DNA of 64,000 nt from Methanospirillum purgamenti (GTDB lineage: Archaea > Halobacteriota > Methanomicrobia > Methanomicrobiales > Methanospirillaceae). Positions 11,101 to 19,184 of this stretch are shown piece by piece. Each line of letters opens with the position of its first letter. The stretch's first letter is position 1. The position numbers and the translations under genes were made by a program. Under the pieces are notes generated by a model that had not been told where the DNA came from, did no database searches, and worked only from the letters and a program-made list of their open reading frames with translations. The stretch lies in the NCBI RefSeq assembly GCF_018502485.1, contig NZ_CP075546.1; one strand, given 5' to 3'.

Positions 11101-11325
11101 CAGGTCACAAATGCAACACAAGATGAGGAACTTCTCATGCATCGGGTTCAGGAAGGAATCGAGGTGATGAACTCTGAGAGTGAGAAGAACCTTGCCCGGA
11201 TGGAGGAGATCTCCCGCCGTATGGATGAAAGTAGAAAAGCAACCGATGATATTGCTGCTTCGTCCCATGAAATTGCACGCCAATCTGAACACTTAAAAAA
11301 GCAGGCAGATCGGTTTATCGTGTAA
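8125..11325 (+). CDS. Soluble PAS chemoreceptor with three tandem 133-residue sensor repeats
   Basis: A 1066-residue protein with no transmembrane segment, so it is cytosolic. PAS-1 spans about 48-160. Three consecutive 133-residue repeats start at about 177, 310 and 443, each holding IPPGWQYPE, a W-x-Q strand and EGPFLLEERNLINSLA; they resemble GAF-like sensor domains seen in archaeal and bacterial signalling proteins. PAS-2 spans about 590-695. A HAMP-like segment (MARMAEGDLKFRALV) precedes an MCP signalling domain with hairpin tip near 890-930 (SSQTNLLALNAAIEAARAGE). It probably senses an internal cue and feeds a CheA. Repeats 1 and 2 are nearly identical in DNA; repeat 3 is more diverged. 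Confidence 0.92.
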   Translation: MTTHLRDILIHILSDDPQGTNPELEMSENPEDNEILSSFLTKKQELLQTNSRMDAIFAHSPQPILILTPDAKISDFNRSFQAISGYALEDWTGKPVQSIFPGFRLPDDGFSNTNVDSEIFTIDFSTGTRVLEQYPIPVTNSSGTLTEIILIFKDITIRVQAEQKAEEIRQKLAHDYGERVKEQRLFYNTASLIQDDSRSIQDILSEIAVLIPPGWQYPEETAARIQYRGEMFQTQNFKETLWIQKATFIPRTGNEGIIEVVYLNEKPQEYEGPFLLEERNLINSLAEMLKTYVDRKEGELELAKKMHDLGERVKEQQLFYKTASLIQDDSRSIQDILGEIAVLIPPGWQYPEETAARIQYRGEMFQTRYFKGTPWIQKAIFKPRTGNEGIIEVVYLNEKPQEHEGPFLLEERNLINSLAEMLKTYVDRKEGELELAKKMHDLGERVKEQQLFYKTSSLIQDDSKNIAQVLQDVVMLIPPGWQYPEVTEARIQYGNGSFKTTNFKETGWIQTSSFVTRTGTKGTIDIVYLIEKPPEHEGPFLLEERNLINSLADMLKTYIDRKEGEQEIERRMVEIEELEHLNNTIVQQIPMPVLLIDENQQILVTNDAYIKLTGYTKDELLHMTPRDITVVEYTGEGLKELLSSVKPTFGELTCKFPLGVRILEQYGIPIFSRSGALENYLIVYNDITERKRNEEEVQKLLTDSRTMSEVLSKSAEDLETGMARMAEGDLKFRALVMDHDPLFNIKTDYNTALQAISLLIQELEGSISHLTGTTEKTLSQTDNIKNAIRDIAEEVQSSTTGAREQMEETRRISDDIRLLSERISQIVDITSRLMALATQTAQQGVEAGQIGGIANEKMESVGKISAASKEQITGLNEQMAEIDKIVRLISDISSQTNLLALNAAIEAARAGEHGRGFAVVAQEVKNLAGQSKIATAQIEDLIRAIQTKSADTVTSIEAAYTEIQEGIASVNKTIEALSSITSQVTEISDGISQVTNATQDEELLMHRVQEGIEVMNSESEKNLARMEEISRRMDESRKATDDIAASSHEIARQSEHLKKQADRFIV
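8653..9849 (+). repeat. Three direct repeats of 399 bp within the soluble chemoreceptor gene
   Basis: Equivalent GERVKEQ codons lie near 8653, 9052 and 9451, giving an exact 399-bp period. The first two units share long identical stretches; the third differs more, especially in its centre. This is an in-frame domain amplification. Confidence 0.93.
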
Positions 11326-11393
11326 TTGTGAAATGCAATGGTCAGAGATGAACTAAATACGTGTTTCAACCCATACAGCGTGAAGAGAGTACC

Positions 11394-11403
11394 CTTATAT
11401 AAA
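11394..11403 (+). promoter_or_regulatory. TATA box for the small secreted protein gene
   Basis: CTTATATAAA lies about 22-30 bp before the ATG at 11424. Archaeal TATA boxes sit about 26 bp upstream of transcription start, so the mRNA should have almost no leader. Confidence 0.55.
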
Positions 11404-11423
11404 ACCAGGATGAACCTTGTGAT

Positions 11424-11897
11424 ATGAATGCACGGATAATCCTAGGGCTTTGTACCCTTTTTTTTATCTTCCTTACCATTCCGACATATGCAGCGGAACT
11501 TGAATTAACCGCAGATGAACAAGCCTTTTTATCAGATATGAAAGAAACTGGTATCCCTATGCTGTTTCAGACTCCGGAGGCCATGAGTATCGGAGTGTTT
11601 TATGGCAGAGATACCGCAATATCTGATATTGCTGCCAAAAAAACAGAAAATCTTGATGCATTTATTGAAAAGATATCAGCATACACTCTTGGTCAACAGA
11701 CAGGATCTCTTCGTGAATCATGGTTATCAGCAGCAAAGGTCTTAAAAACTGATCTTGAAGAATATGGAACTCTCATTCCCGGTTGTGGATCCTGTGTTTC
11801 AACCATGAATGAGATGTATCCAAAACTATTGGAATCTGCGAGCGGGGTATATGAAGATATGATCTCGTTTTATCAGGAGAATCAGGTTTCATCCTGA
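11424..11897 (+). CDS. Small secreted protein of unknown function
   Basis: A 157-residue protein with a clear signal peptide (residues 1-23, ending TYAAE). The mature part is mostly helical and acidic. It has a CGSC motif near residue 115, which could form a disulfide or bind a ligand. I do not recognise the family. It has its own TATA box and is followed by the oppositely oriented regulator gene. Confidence 0.7.
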   Translation: MNARIILGLCTLFFIFLTIPTYAAELELTADEQAFLSDMKETGIPMLFQTPEAMSIGVFYGRDTAISDIAAKKTENLDAFIEKISAYTLGQQTGSLRESWLSAAKVLKTDLEEYGTLIPGCGSCVSTMNEMYPKLLESASGVYEDMISFYQENQVSS

Positions 11898-11918
11898 TTG
11901 TAATCTTTTTATCCTATT

Positions 11919-12407
11919 TTACTCTATTCGATTACACAGTACGTCTATTGCTTCCTGAAATGTTCTGCTATCCGGCCTTACAATCACTACAGGGATGTCA
12001 ACGATGCGTTCAATCAGGGTTGCAAGGATGGGAGCACAGATTATCCCACCAGCTCCTTCTTTTTCAGCCCGGACAGCAGCAACGATGCAATCTTCCATGG
12101 TATTTGCGGTATATCCTTTTATCCGGATTTTTCGTCCATTCTTCTCAATGATCCTTCCGCCGACTTCATCAAGGAGAAATTTTGCCGCGATGATTGCTAT
12201 CATATCCTGATCATATGGCTCAAGTGCCTGAACGATAGCCCTGACCGTTGAAAGACGAGGATCCCGCTCTCCAGATGTTATCTTGTAGAGGGTAGCAGGG
12301 GGGATTCCCGCTTGTTCAGCCAGTTCTTTCAGGCTCATATGACGTCTGTCAAGAGCTTCTTCGAGAGCAGATTTAAAATCTTGTCTGAAGATAGAGCGGG
12401 AAAACAT
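11919..12407 (-). CDS. XRE-type helix-turn-helix regulator with C-terminal ligand-binding-like domain
   Basis: A 162-residue protein. The XRE helix-turn-helix is at about 24-62 (SLKELAEQAGIPPATLYKIT, then SGERDPRLSTVRAI). The C-terminal half (about 75-160) has a KIRIKGYTANTMED strand-helix and ends VVIVRPDSRTFQEAIDVL, like a small-molecule or oligomerisation domain found with archaeal XRE proteins. It is divergent from hypD with 113 bp between starts, so it may control hypD or itself (inference). Confidence 0.82.
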   Translation of the reverse strand: MFSRSIFRQDFKSALEEALDRRHMSLKELAEQAGIPPATLYKITSGERDPRLSTVRAIVQALEPYDQDMIAIIAAKFLLDEVGGRIIEKNGRKIRIKGYTANTMEDCIVAAVRAEKEGAGGIICAPILATLIERIVDIPVVIVRPDSRTFQEAIDVLCNRIE

Positions 12408-12520
12408 AATATCAGATATAGATGTTCTCCTATGTCACTGTTCAGGTCAGGTCCAGATTCATCATCACCTGAAATCCTGATTTACTGATATCAAATGAGG
12501 CATCTTTTTCACGTTTCAAG

Positions 12521-13567
12521 TTGACGTTTGAGAGATTTATGGCCGGAAAGAATCCGATTGCAGAAAAAATTCACGAACTCACTGACCGGGATCTTACATT
12601 TATGCATGTATGCGGGACGCACGAGGCAGCAATTGCACGCCACGGTATCCGAAGTCTGCTCCCAAAAAATGTGAAGATTGTGATGGGACCGGGGTGTCCG
12701 GTATGTATTACTCCACAAGGTGAGATTGATGCCGCTCTTGAACTTGCCACAAAAGGGTGTATCATCGCGACATATGGTGATCTGCTCCGTGTTCCAGGAA
12801 GTAATGGATCCCTTGAGAGTTGTGGTGCAGATGTCAGAGTCGTCCAGGGTATTTTCAAAGCGATTGAGATCGCAAAAAGTACCGATAAAGAAGTCGTTTT
12901 TATTTCGGTCGGATTTGAAACGACTGCACCAACTGTCGCTGCAATGCTTCTGACAAATCCCCCAAAGAACTTTTCAATTCTCAGTTGTCATCGGCTCGTC
13001 CCTCCTGCAATGAAATGGCTCTTGTCACAGGGAGAAGCAGCACTGCATGGATTTGTCCTTCCCGGCCATGTGCTCACGGTAACCGGCCTTGATGAGTACA
13101 GACAGTTCCCGGTTCCCCAGGTTGTTGCCGGATTTGAACCTGATGATATCCTTCTTGGTATTCTGATGTTGATCCAGCAGATCAGGGATGGGGTTGCCAG
13201 AGTGGATAATGCCTATCCCCGGGTAGTGAATGATGAAGGGAATCCAAAGGCCATTGCTGTAATGAATCAGGTCTTTGAACCATGTGATGTTGAATGGAGA
13301 GGATTTCCGGTCATTCCTCTTTCAGGCTTAAAATTAAGGGAAGAATTCTCTCAATACGACGCCCAGAAAAAATTTGGTGTGGAGATAAAACCTACAAAGA
13401 AACATGCAGCGTGTATTTGTGATAAAATCCTGAGGGGTATTGCATCACCGGTTGATTGTAAATTATTTGATAAAACCTGTACTCCCCGGACTCCGGTTGG
13501 TCCCTGTATGGTCAGTCATGAAGGGGCGTGTAAAATCTGGCACCATTACCATATCCGGAACGTGTAA
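12521..13567 (+). CDS. hypD: [NiFe]-hydrogenase maturation protein HypD
   Basis: Iron-sulfur scaffold that works with HypC, HypE and HypF to build the Fe(CN)2CO unit of [NiFe] hydrogenases, which hydrogenotrophic methanogens need. The 348-residue reading shows the family signatures CGTHE (Cys31) and GPGCPVC (Cys59, Cys62) and a C-terminal cluster of cysteines (CICDKILRG to GPCMVSHEGACK) for the 4Fe-4S cluster. Start choice: TTG at 12521 gives an N-terminus that lines up with other HypD proteins; ATG at 12539 would remove six residues. No other hyp gene is adjacent in this window. Confidence 0.96.
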   Translation: MTFERFMAGKNPIAEKIHELTDRDLTFMHVCGTHEAAIARHGIRSLLPKNVKIVMGPGCPVCITPQGEIDAALELATKGCIIATYGDLLRVPGSNGSLESCGADVRVVQGIFKAIEIAKSTDKEVVFISVGFETTAPTVAAMLLTNPPKNFSILSCHRLVPPAMKWLLSQGEAALHGFVLPGHVLTVTGLDEYRQFPVPQVVAGFEPDDILLGILMLIQQIRDGVARVDNAYPRVVNDEGNPKAIAVMNQVFEPCDVEWRGFPVIPLSGLKLREEFSQYDAQKKFGVEIKPTKKHAACICDKILRGIASPVDCKLFDKTCTPRTPVGPCMVSHEGACKIWHHYHIRNV

Positions 13568-13702
13568 TAAGAACGTTATCATAGAAAAAATAGTAATCTA
13601 CGTTATAATCAGAGATAATCCAATACAATATCTTCCTTATTTTTTTCGTCAAGTATAATTTATCGTAATTCCATCATTGAACATTAAGAAAATTCCGCTA
13701 CA

Positions 13703-13846
13703 TTGAGTGAAAGAAATGCTGTGATGAAGGCACTAGATTATTTAAAAATATCGCCATTTTCAAGAGATAGACATTTGAAACAACTTGAATTTGAAGGATT
13801 TACCCCTTCACAAGCAGAATATGGAGCACGGGCGGTCGGATATTAA
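13703..13846 (+). pseudogene. Ltp-type (host cell surface-exposed lipoprotein) domain remnant 1
   Basis: A 47-codon stretch without an upstream in-frame extension. It reads as one Ltp-like module: conserved Ala/Leu/Tyr spacing, FSRDRHLKQLEFEGFTPSQA and a final A-x-x-x-x-GY. Such modules normally occur as repeats at the C-terminus of secreted proteins; here the rest is missing. A TTG at 13703 is the only possible start. A second decayed copy lies at 15127-15273. Confidence 0.55.
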
Positions 13847-14034
13847 AACTCCTATGAAGGTTTTGTTCTTGTTTAATTCATGAAAACCAATTATTCAGAG
13901 TCCGTTTGTAGGATCATATATGCTTTAAGGGAATTTTTTTACAATATGAAAATCAAAATGCCGTCATGGAGACGAGAGGTTACAGATTATTGACAACCTC
14001 TTTGAGATTAAAAATCTAATAAACTGGTATCCAT

Positions 14035-14259
14035 ATGCTTGAAATTAAACATCAATTTGTGACGTCAGAGAGCGGAGATGTTGTTGCAGTAATAATTGAT
14101 ATTGCAACCTTCAGGAGAATGGAGGCTATTATTGAAGATTATGGCCTTGTACATTTTATGAAAGAAGCTGAATCAGACGAAACTCTTAGCCGTGAGGATG
14201 CAATTGAATACCTCCGAACGCTTGAGGAAGGACCAGAAAATGGTTCAGTGCGAATATAA
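14035..14259 (+). CDS. RelB/Phd-like antitoxin
   Basis: A 74-residue acidic protein directly upstream of and overlapping a RelE-type toxin. The N-terminal strand pattern (VTSESGDVVAVIIDIATFRR) resembles Phd/YefM-type DNA-binding antitoxins, and the C-terminal half carries SREDAIEYLRTLEEG, typical of toxin-wrapping segments. It probably neutralises the toxin and represses the operon. The assignment rests on size, charge and neighbour. Confidence 0.72.
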   Translation: MLEIKHQFVTSESGDVVAVIIDIATFRRMEAIIEDYGLVHFMKEAESDETLSREDAIEYLRTLEEGPENGSVRI

Positions 14260-14512
14260 AAAATTGTGCCTGAAAGATATTTCTCAACTTCCTAAAGAAT
14301 ACAAAGATAGAATTATCAGGATTCTTTTTAATGAAATTCCTAAATCTGATTCAATAACCGATTGCAGATTAGATATTTCTCCGATAAAAGGATATTCAGA
14401 TCATTACCGGTTAAGAGTAGGCAAATATCGAGTCGGATTTGTAATGGAGTCTGATAAAAATAATTTTTTTAGAGTTAAGAGCAGGGAGGAGATCTACTCT
14501 GTATTTCCATAA
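14240..14512 (+). CDS. RelE/ParE-family toxin
   Basis: A 90-residue basic protein starting at the ATG at 14240, overlapping the antitoxin end by 20 bp. A longer in-frame start at 14192 would lie deep inside the antitoxin and is less likely. The core YRLRVGKYRVGFVM followed by F-x-R-V-K-S-R-x-x-I-Y is the RelE/ParE signature. RelE toxins cut ribosome-bound mRNA; ParE toxins act on gyrase; which applies here is not decidable by eye. Confidence 0.82.
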   Translation: MVQCEYKKLCLKDISQLPKEYKDRIIRILFNEIPKSDSITDCRLDISPIKGYSDHYRLRVGKYRVGFVMESDKNNFFRVKSREEIYSVFP

Positions 14513-14677
14513 TTTCCCGGTCCTCATAAAGGTTGAACTGAGAGCCGGGAGGAAATTTTATGCCCACAAAGTCTTGACGATATTTAGAAAGATAAGAAAG
14601 TGGTTTCAATCAAATATTAGCCACGAAATCAGATAATATTATACCTCTCGGAATTCTTTGCTACTTACGTATCTACG

Positions 14678-15037
14678 ATGGTCAACATTTGGATCTGGAT
14701 CCTGTTAGTTATCATCTGTACCTATTACATCAAACAAGATATCGATTTACTCAATGCCAGGATGAATTCGGACGCTTCCCTGTGGGGCAATATGAAAGGC
14801 TGGGAATGGACGGTCTTGCTCATTCAGTTTTGGATTCTTCTCCCGTTATATTCATGGAAACGTGAGCAGTTATTCAAGGAGAATCTTGAGTATGGCGAAG
14901 ATTATTACATACGGGGCTCTCCGGTTTTACCACTCGGAAAAAAAGTCATCGAAGTATTAGCAATGTTTTTCATCCCATTCATTCTTGCCTTTGTTGCCGG
15001 TATGATGAGCCTGGAGAATCCTGATCAGTCAAACTAA
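14678..15037 (+). CDS. Small integral membrane protein
   Basis: A 119-residue hydrophobic protein with about three membrane segments (residues 3-19, 43-60 and 90-110) and a charged central loop. I do not recognise a family. It lies between two TA loci and two Ltp remnants, so it may be cargo in an accessory segment. Confidence 0.55.
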   Translation: MVNIWIWILLVIICTYYIKQDIDLLNARMNSDASLWGNMKGWEWTVLLIQFWILLPLYSWKREQLFKENLEYGEDYYIRGSPVLPLGKKVIEVLAMFFIPFILAFVAGMMSLENPDQSN

Positions 15038-15126
15038 TCAAGGCAATCCCGATATCTATTCTTCTGCTTAGCAAGTAACCAGTATCCCCTTACCTAACTA
15101 ATAGTAAAATAAAAGTAAATTCAACC

Positions 15127-15273
15127 ACATTAGGGGAAAGAAACGCAGCAAAGAAGGCATTAAGATTCATAAAATTCTTACAATTTATATATAACGGCCG
15201 GAAAAAGTAACTCAAATTTGAAGGATTTACTCCTTCACAAGCAAAGTACAGGACGACTGTTGATGGATATTAA
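15127..15273 (+). pseudogene. Ltp-type domain remnant 2, with internal stop
   Basis: A decayed copy of the remnant at 13703-13846. It keeps GERNA-x-x-KAL at the start and KFEGFTPSQAKY in the middle but carries an in-frame TAA between them and no start. The two remnants bracket the relBE-like locus and the small membrane protein. Confidence 0.5.
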
Positions 15274-15358
15274 ATATATACTCATAACTATGAGTCCGAA
15301 TCCACATTTTTTAAAAATTGATAGAGACTATTTGATACATTGGAGACAATAGATTATT

Positions 15359-15640
15359 ATGCCCGTCACTGTATCGCTGAGTGAATCAGATTACAAGATA
15401 ATACAAATACTGAAAGCTCGTGACGATGCATCATCTGATAGCGAAGTCCTTCATAAATGTATTATTGGGGCTATCGATCCAACAGAAGCGGAGATTATCG
15501 CTGAACTCTTGGAGCAGGCGAATGAACCAGACGAACCTATTGATGAAGAGACTATGAAAGGGATTCGCCGGGGGCTAGAAGATGTGAAACATGGAAGATA
15601 CCGGCCTCTTGATGAAATTTCCAAAGAAATGGGGATATGA
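15359..15640 (+). CDS. Antitoxin of a RelE/ParE-type module
   Basis: A 93-residue acidic protein. The N-terminus (MPVTVSLSESDYKIIQILKA) looks like a ribbon or short-helix DNA-binding element; the C-terminus (RGLEDVKHGRYRPLDEIS) is typical of antitoxins paired with RelE/ParE toxins. It is followed immediately by a RelE-like reading frame. Its TGA stop (15638-15640) overlaps an ATG at 15637. Confidence 0.68.
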   Translation: MPVTVSLSESDYKIIQILKARDDASSDSEVLHKCIIGAIDPTEAEIIAELLEQANEPDEPIDEETMKGIRRGLEDVKHGRYRPLDEISKEMGI

Positions 15641-15889
15641 TTACAGTATCGTATCTTCTTTTCAGATGAAGCAAAATACACTCTTGAACGGCTTCAACGG
15701 GATGTTGCCGTGAGAATTCGAGATAAAATAAAGTATCTTGAAAAAGTAAACAATCCCAGAAAATATCTCAGAAAAGTCGAAGGAATATCTGATATCCCAA
15801 CATATAGGTACAGGATCGGAGATTATCGGGCATTTCTGACTTTCGAGGATGACAAACTCATCATAATTGTCATCGGAATTGGAAAATAG
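15641..15889 (+). pseudogene. RelE-like toxin frame lacking a usable start (frameshift at the start codon)
   Basis: Eighty-two codons read QYRIFFSDEAKYTLERL at the start, then RYRIGDYRAFLTFEDD and a terminal hydrophobic strand IIIVIGIGK, a good RelE/ParE match. No ATG, GTG or TTG opens this frame near its beginning; the first in-frame GTG is at 15710. The ATG at 15637, in the usual ATGA overlap with the antitoxin stop, is in another frame and ends after ten codons. A single base change in phase next to the start would repair it. Either the toxin is inactivated or the sequence has an indel. Confidence 0.65.
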
Positions 15890-16339
15890 GAAAATATTTA
15901 CTCCAAATAATTTTATTTTTTTTGACTAATAAATTCCCGCCCCTTTTATTGTAGGATTAAGGGTCGAGAGAAGAAAACGACATACCATGAACACCAAAGT
16001 TGATTCCCGAATAAGAAGAAAGCAATACCCCTCTCCTCTGTTCTTGGAATCAGATATGATGGTTTGGTAATGACCTCCTTGACAAATTGAGATGAATATT
16101 CACCTTTTGACAGGATTTACTTTAACTATTTGGATCAAATTGCTCAACAAATAAAATTATAATAGGCATGCATAATCTGTTTTATTCTGGGTCAAAGCCG
16201 ACTTCTGCGTGTTATATAAAATACTTCATTTTTATCTGAATTGATGGAAGGTTATTCAATAATTCCCTCTTGGATTTTAAATAATAAAACAAATAGAACC
16301 AGAGCCTTTATCAGTGTTTAGTGAGTATATAGTAGGGTT
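15890..16339. other. Intergenic stretch without a recognisable gene
   Basis: About 450 bp of AT-rich DNA between the second TA locus and the tRNA gene. I see no convincing reading frame or repeat; the last part must hold the tRNA promoter. Confidence 0.6.
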
Positions 16340-16411
16340 GCCCCGGTAGGGTAGAGGATATCCTTGGAGCCTCCGGAGCTTTAGACCTGGGTTCAAGTCC
16401 CAGCCGGGGCG
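16340..16411 (+). tRNA. tRNA-Arg (anticodon CCG)
   Basis: A cloverleaf can be folded: acceptor stem GCCCCGG (16340-16346) with CCGGGGC (16404-16410), discriminator G at 16411, D arm from 16349, anticodon stem GGAGC (16366-16370) with GCTTT, loop CTCCGGA giving anticodon CCG after the invariant T33, and T arm CTGGG-TTCAAGT-CCCAG (16387-16403). CCA is not encoded, as usual in archaea. It decodes CGG, a codon that is frequent in the genes here. Confidence 0.9.
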
Positions 16412-16450
16412 TACTATAAAAATGTTCTAATACTCTTATTTAATAAAGAG

Positions 16451-16464
16451 ATTTTTATTTTTTC
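16451..16464 (+). terminator. T-rich terminator after the tRNA gene
   Basis: Two T runs about 40 bp downstream of the tRNA 3' end, the form expected of an archaeal terminator. Confidence 0.35.
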
Positions 16465-16576
16465 TGATATCTATTTTCATGGCTCCTATCCCCACTACGA
16501 AAGAATGACGACCAGATTATGGGTGAGGACCGTTTAAATTTGGTCAAGAAACCTTATGATTATCCGAGGATAACAT

Positions 16577-16990
16577 ATGCTGTTTCAAATGGTAAAAATT
16601 ATCGTTAGTTTATTAGGAATCCTGTTAATATTGGGTAGTCTGGCATCTGTTGGAACAGCAGATACTGAATATGATCCCAATGATTATTATGGATCATGGG
16701 CAGCAAAATTAGATGCTGAATTTAAAGCAGGGTCTTTTGATACTTCTGCTCCCAAATATGATCCGAACACTGGGTTTAGCATTACCAGTACACCTCCTGG
16801 TGCAGAGATTTTTGTAAATGGTGCAAATGAAGGAATTACCCGCTCCTTAAAAGCCAAGGAAATATTAGGATTGATTCCAGGCGAATATAATGTAACTCTT
16901 TCATTCCCCGGCTATTCAGACTTTGCTGGCAACTTTACGGTAAATGAGAGTGAGATAAAGAACATTGAAGCTGTTCTTACATTGATTTAG
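16577..16990 (+). CDS. Small secreted PEGA-domain protein
   Basis: A 137-residue exported protein. The hydrophobic N-terminus (about 1-28) is a signal peptide. A single PEGA domain covers about 67-137: SITSTPPGAEIFVNG at the start, a variant of the GxTP turn, GLIPGEYNVTLSFPGY, then a closing strand. PEGA domains are small beta folds common in archaeal surface proteins, with a presumed binding or structural role. It has its own T-run terminator. Confidence 0.85.
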   Translation: MLFQMVKIIVSLLGILLILGSLASVGTADTEYDPNDYYGSWAAKLDAEFKAGSFDTSAPKYDPNTGFSITSTPPGAEIFVNGANEGITRSLKAKEILGLIPGEYNVTLSFPGYSDFAGNFTVNESEIKNIEAVLTLI

Positions 16991-17028
16991 GTTGTTTACA
17001 GAATATCTCGTTTATCCATTTTCTCTCC

Positions 17029-17038
17029 TTTTTTTTTT
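17029..17038 (+). terminator. T-run terminator after the PEGA gene
   Basis: A run of ten T residues about 40 bp after the stop codon. Confidence 0.45.
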
Positions 17039-17153
17039 ATTGAGTTGGTTAAATTGATAACAATCAAACTAAATTCCACAAAGAACAGAACCTTTTTCAG
17101 AAAAAATATTCAATCAGCAAAAGGAAAAACAGTACTACACTATCCAATATAAC

Positions 17154-17330
17154 ATGGTAATTCCAAGAGGTACGATTTCTGAAGAAATTCTAGAGGCATT
17201 TGATCAATTTCCGGCAAATACAAGAGAGATTCTTAAAATGATAATTGCGGTCGCACTCTACGAATCTTCGGAAATAAGCCTGAGCCCATTCAGACCCATA
17301 ACACCAGTCGGAAATGATCCCATAATTTAA
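17154..17330 (+). CDS. Possible small protein of 58 residues
   Basis: An ATG frame at 17154 runs 58 codons to TAA at 17328. The product has an amphipathic helical centre (EEILEAFDQFPANTREILK) and a proline-rich tail. I recognise no family. It lies convergent to the PASTA gene with 9 bp between stops. It could be a real small gene or a chance frame. Confidence 0.35.
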   Translation: MVIPRGTISEEILEAFDQFPANTREILKMIIAVALYESSEISLSPFRPITPVGNDPII

Positions 17331-17339
17331 TAAAAAAGG

Positions 17340-19184
17340 TTATTGGGTATTGTAATCAATACGAATCGGACCAGAAAACGAGTTAAAGAGAGCATCACTA
17401 TCCTCAAGATACTGAAGAATGGCATAAGCTCCGTTGCCCCCGTTCAGATCGCCAAATATGGTCTGATGAACCGTTTCTCCGGTATCCCAATCAAGACCAA
17501 GGATCTCCCAACCACCTGGTGAGCGATACCCGTTAATCAGAGCCATGTTCCCAGAATCGCTGTGAATGGGAACCATACTTGTGGATGACACATCCGGCCG
17601 GCTCCAGACCGAGGACCACTCATTCATTTCCGGATTCCATTCAAACCGCTCTGCACCATACGATGTTTCATACGCCGGGCCCATCAGTGAAACCTGTAAG
17701 ATCTTATTTTGTCCGATGAGATCATCAGAGACAGAATTTGGCATATTATTGACGACAAATGCTCCGTATCCTGACACAACCACAGACTGTTCGGACTGAA
17801 TCCAATCTGGCAATGTAGTAAATCCACACGTTACCGGAATCTGACCTGCAATACGCTCTGATCCTTCAGGGATCTCGTCACGCCAGAAAGCTACAAGGTT
17901 CATTTGCTGTGCTCCATCAGTTATGAGCACAAGTCTGTCATCATCCCCAAATCCCATCAGTGTCGGAGTGGAACCGGTCCCGATACCCACCTTGATGATT
18001 GGGGGCTGGGTGGAGTGTGTGTAGATAGATGACCAGGCACCATCTGACTCGACATCTGATATAGTTGTGCCATTCCAGACAAGTTTTCGCATGATTTTAT
18101 CGCTTGCGATGTAGATGCCGTTATTCTCATCTACTGCAAGAGAATTGCTGACATATTCATCATCTCCAAACTGATAGAATGAAGCAGTTGCAATATCAAG
18201 GTCACGATTTATGACAGCAACCCCATTACTGAAAGTTACAATAAGGTATCCGTCATAGGTCATTGAAAGGCCAAATAACCGGGCATTTGCCGAATGATCT
18301 GCTCCCTGTATTGTAGTAACAATATCTTTAATCACATACCGGGGAGTAATACCAGCTGCTGGATTTTCAGGATCGGTTAGGGCAAATGCATACAGATTTG
18401 ATCCATAGTTGGTATAGAGAACATTTTCAGAATCTACAACGGAATAAATACCATTCCCAAACCGGAGCGAGTATTTCTTTCCGAAAAGTTCCATGAGGGA
18501 GTCATCCATGGTTGTAGTATTCATCCCTACCGCAGTATCTTTCGCAAATGTCTGGAAATTTTCTTTAGGAATTGCCTTTATCAGACCACCGGTGGCATCC
18601 TCCAGTGCTTCAAATCCTGCAACTTCTGTCAGCCCTCCATCTCCAACATACACATAACTGACCCGGTCAGACCCGACTCCCCACATGTAATCCTTCTGAG
18701 TAGAAGCAAGGGTGATGATGTTTATCGGCCCGGCGTTTACAATAGGCTTTGATGTTGGATCTATGGTGAATACGCCGTTGGGTGGGCCATAGGGTGTTGA
18801 ATCACTCTGGGAAGAATCAAAGTGAGTGATAGCATAGAGTGAGGATGCCAGATAGGGATTCTGTACAGGACTCTTCCCAGATACTGTATCAGAATCGGTT
18901 GTAATCGTACAGATCTCCTGAATTGATACCTCGGTTCCGGCCGGAGGGTTTTGTCCGGTAACTAGAGCATCTGTCACAATATTAGGACTATTCGTAAATC
19001 CTGCGTCTTTAAATGCACCAACTGCATCGCCAACAGTCATACCAACAACATCGGGAGTAAATCCAGTCTGGTTGTCATCCGCGACAGATGCTGTAATGCC
19101 AAGGAAGGCAAACACACAAAGACCAAGAAAACAGAGATACAAAAGTCTGTTTAAAGAGCAAGGGGTAAAAACCTTTTTCGTCAT
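17340..19184 (-). CDS. Secreted PASTA-domain protein with propeller-like body
   Basis: A 614-residue exported protein. A signal peptide occupies about 1-36. A PASTA-type domain lies at about 43-95 (PDVVGMTVGDAVGAFKDAGF with the closing ITTDSD strand). The rest consists of short repeated beta blades with motifs such as GDGGLTEVAGFE, NGIYSVVDSENVLYTNYG and NNGIYIASDKIMRKLVW, like a beta-propeller. PASTA domains bind cell-wall muropeptides in bacteria; a different ligand is likely in an archaeon. It is monocistronic. Confidence 0.75.
   Translation of the reverse strand: MTKKVFTPCSLNRLLYLCFLGLCVFAFLGITASVADDNQTGFTPDVVGMTVGDAVGAFKDAGFTNSPNIVTDALVTGQNPPAGTEVSIQEICTITTDSDTVSGKSPVQNPYLASSLYAITHFDSSQSDSTPYGPPNGVFTIDPTSKPIVNAGPINIITLASTQKDYMWGVGSDRVSYVYVGDGGLTEVAGFEALEDATGGLIKAIPKENFQTFAKDTAVGMNTTTMDDSLMELFGKKYSLRFGNGIYSVVDSENVLYTNYGSNLYAFALTDPENPAAGITPRYVIKDIVTTIQGADHSANARLFGLSMTYDGYLIVTFSNGVAVINRDLDIATASFYQFGDDEYVSNSLAVDENNGIYIASDKIMRKLVWNGTTISDVESDGAWSSIYTHSTQPPIIKVGIGTGSTPTLMGFGDDDRLVLITDGAQQMNLVAFWRDEIPEGSERIAGQIPVTCGFTTLPDWIQSEQSVVVSGYGAFVVNNMPNSVSDDLIGQNKILQVSLMGPAYETSYGAERFEWNPEMNEWSSVWSRPDVSSTSMVPIHSDSGNMALINGYRSPGGWEILGLDWDTGETVHQTIFGDLNGGNGAYAILQYLEDSDALFNSFSGPIRIDYNTQ

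Noticed and set aside
15638..15640. TGA read as selenocysteine joining antitoxin and toxin
   Set aside because: No SECIS-like element was found and TA proteins are not known selenoproteins; an indel at the toxin start is simpler.
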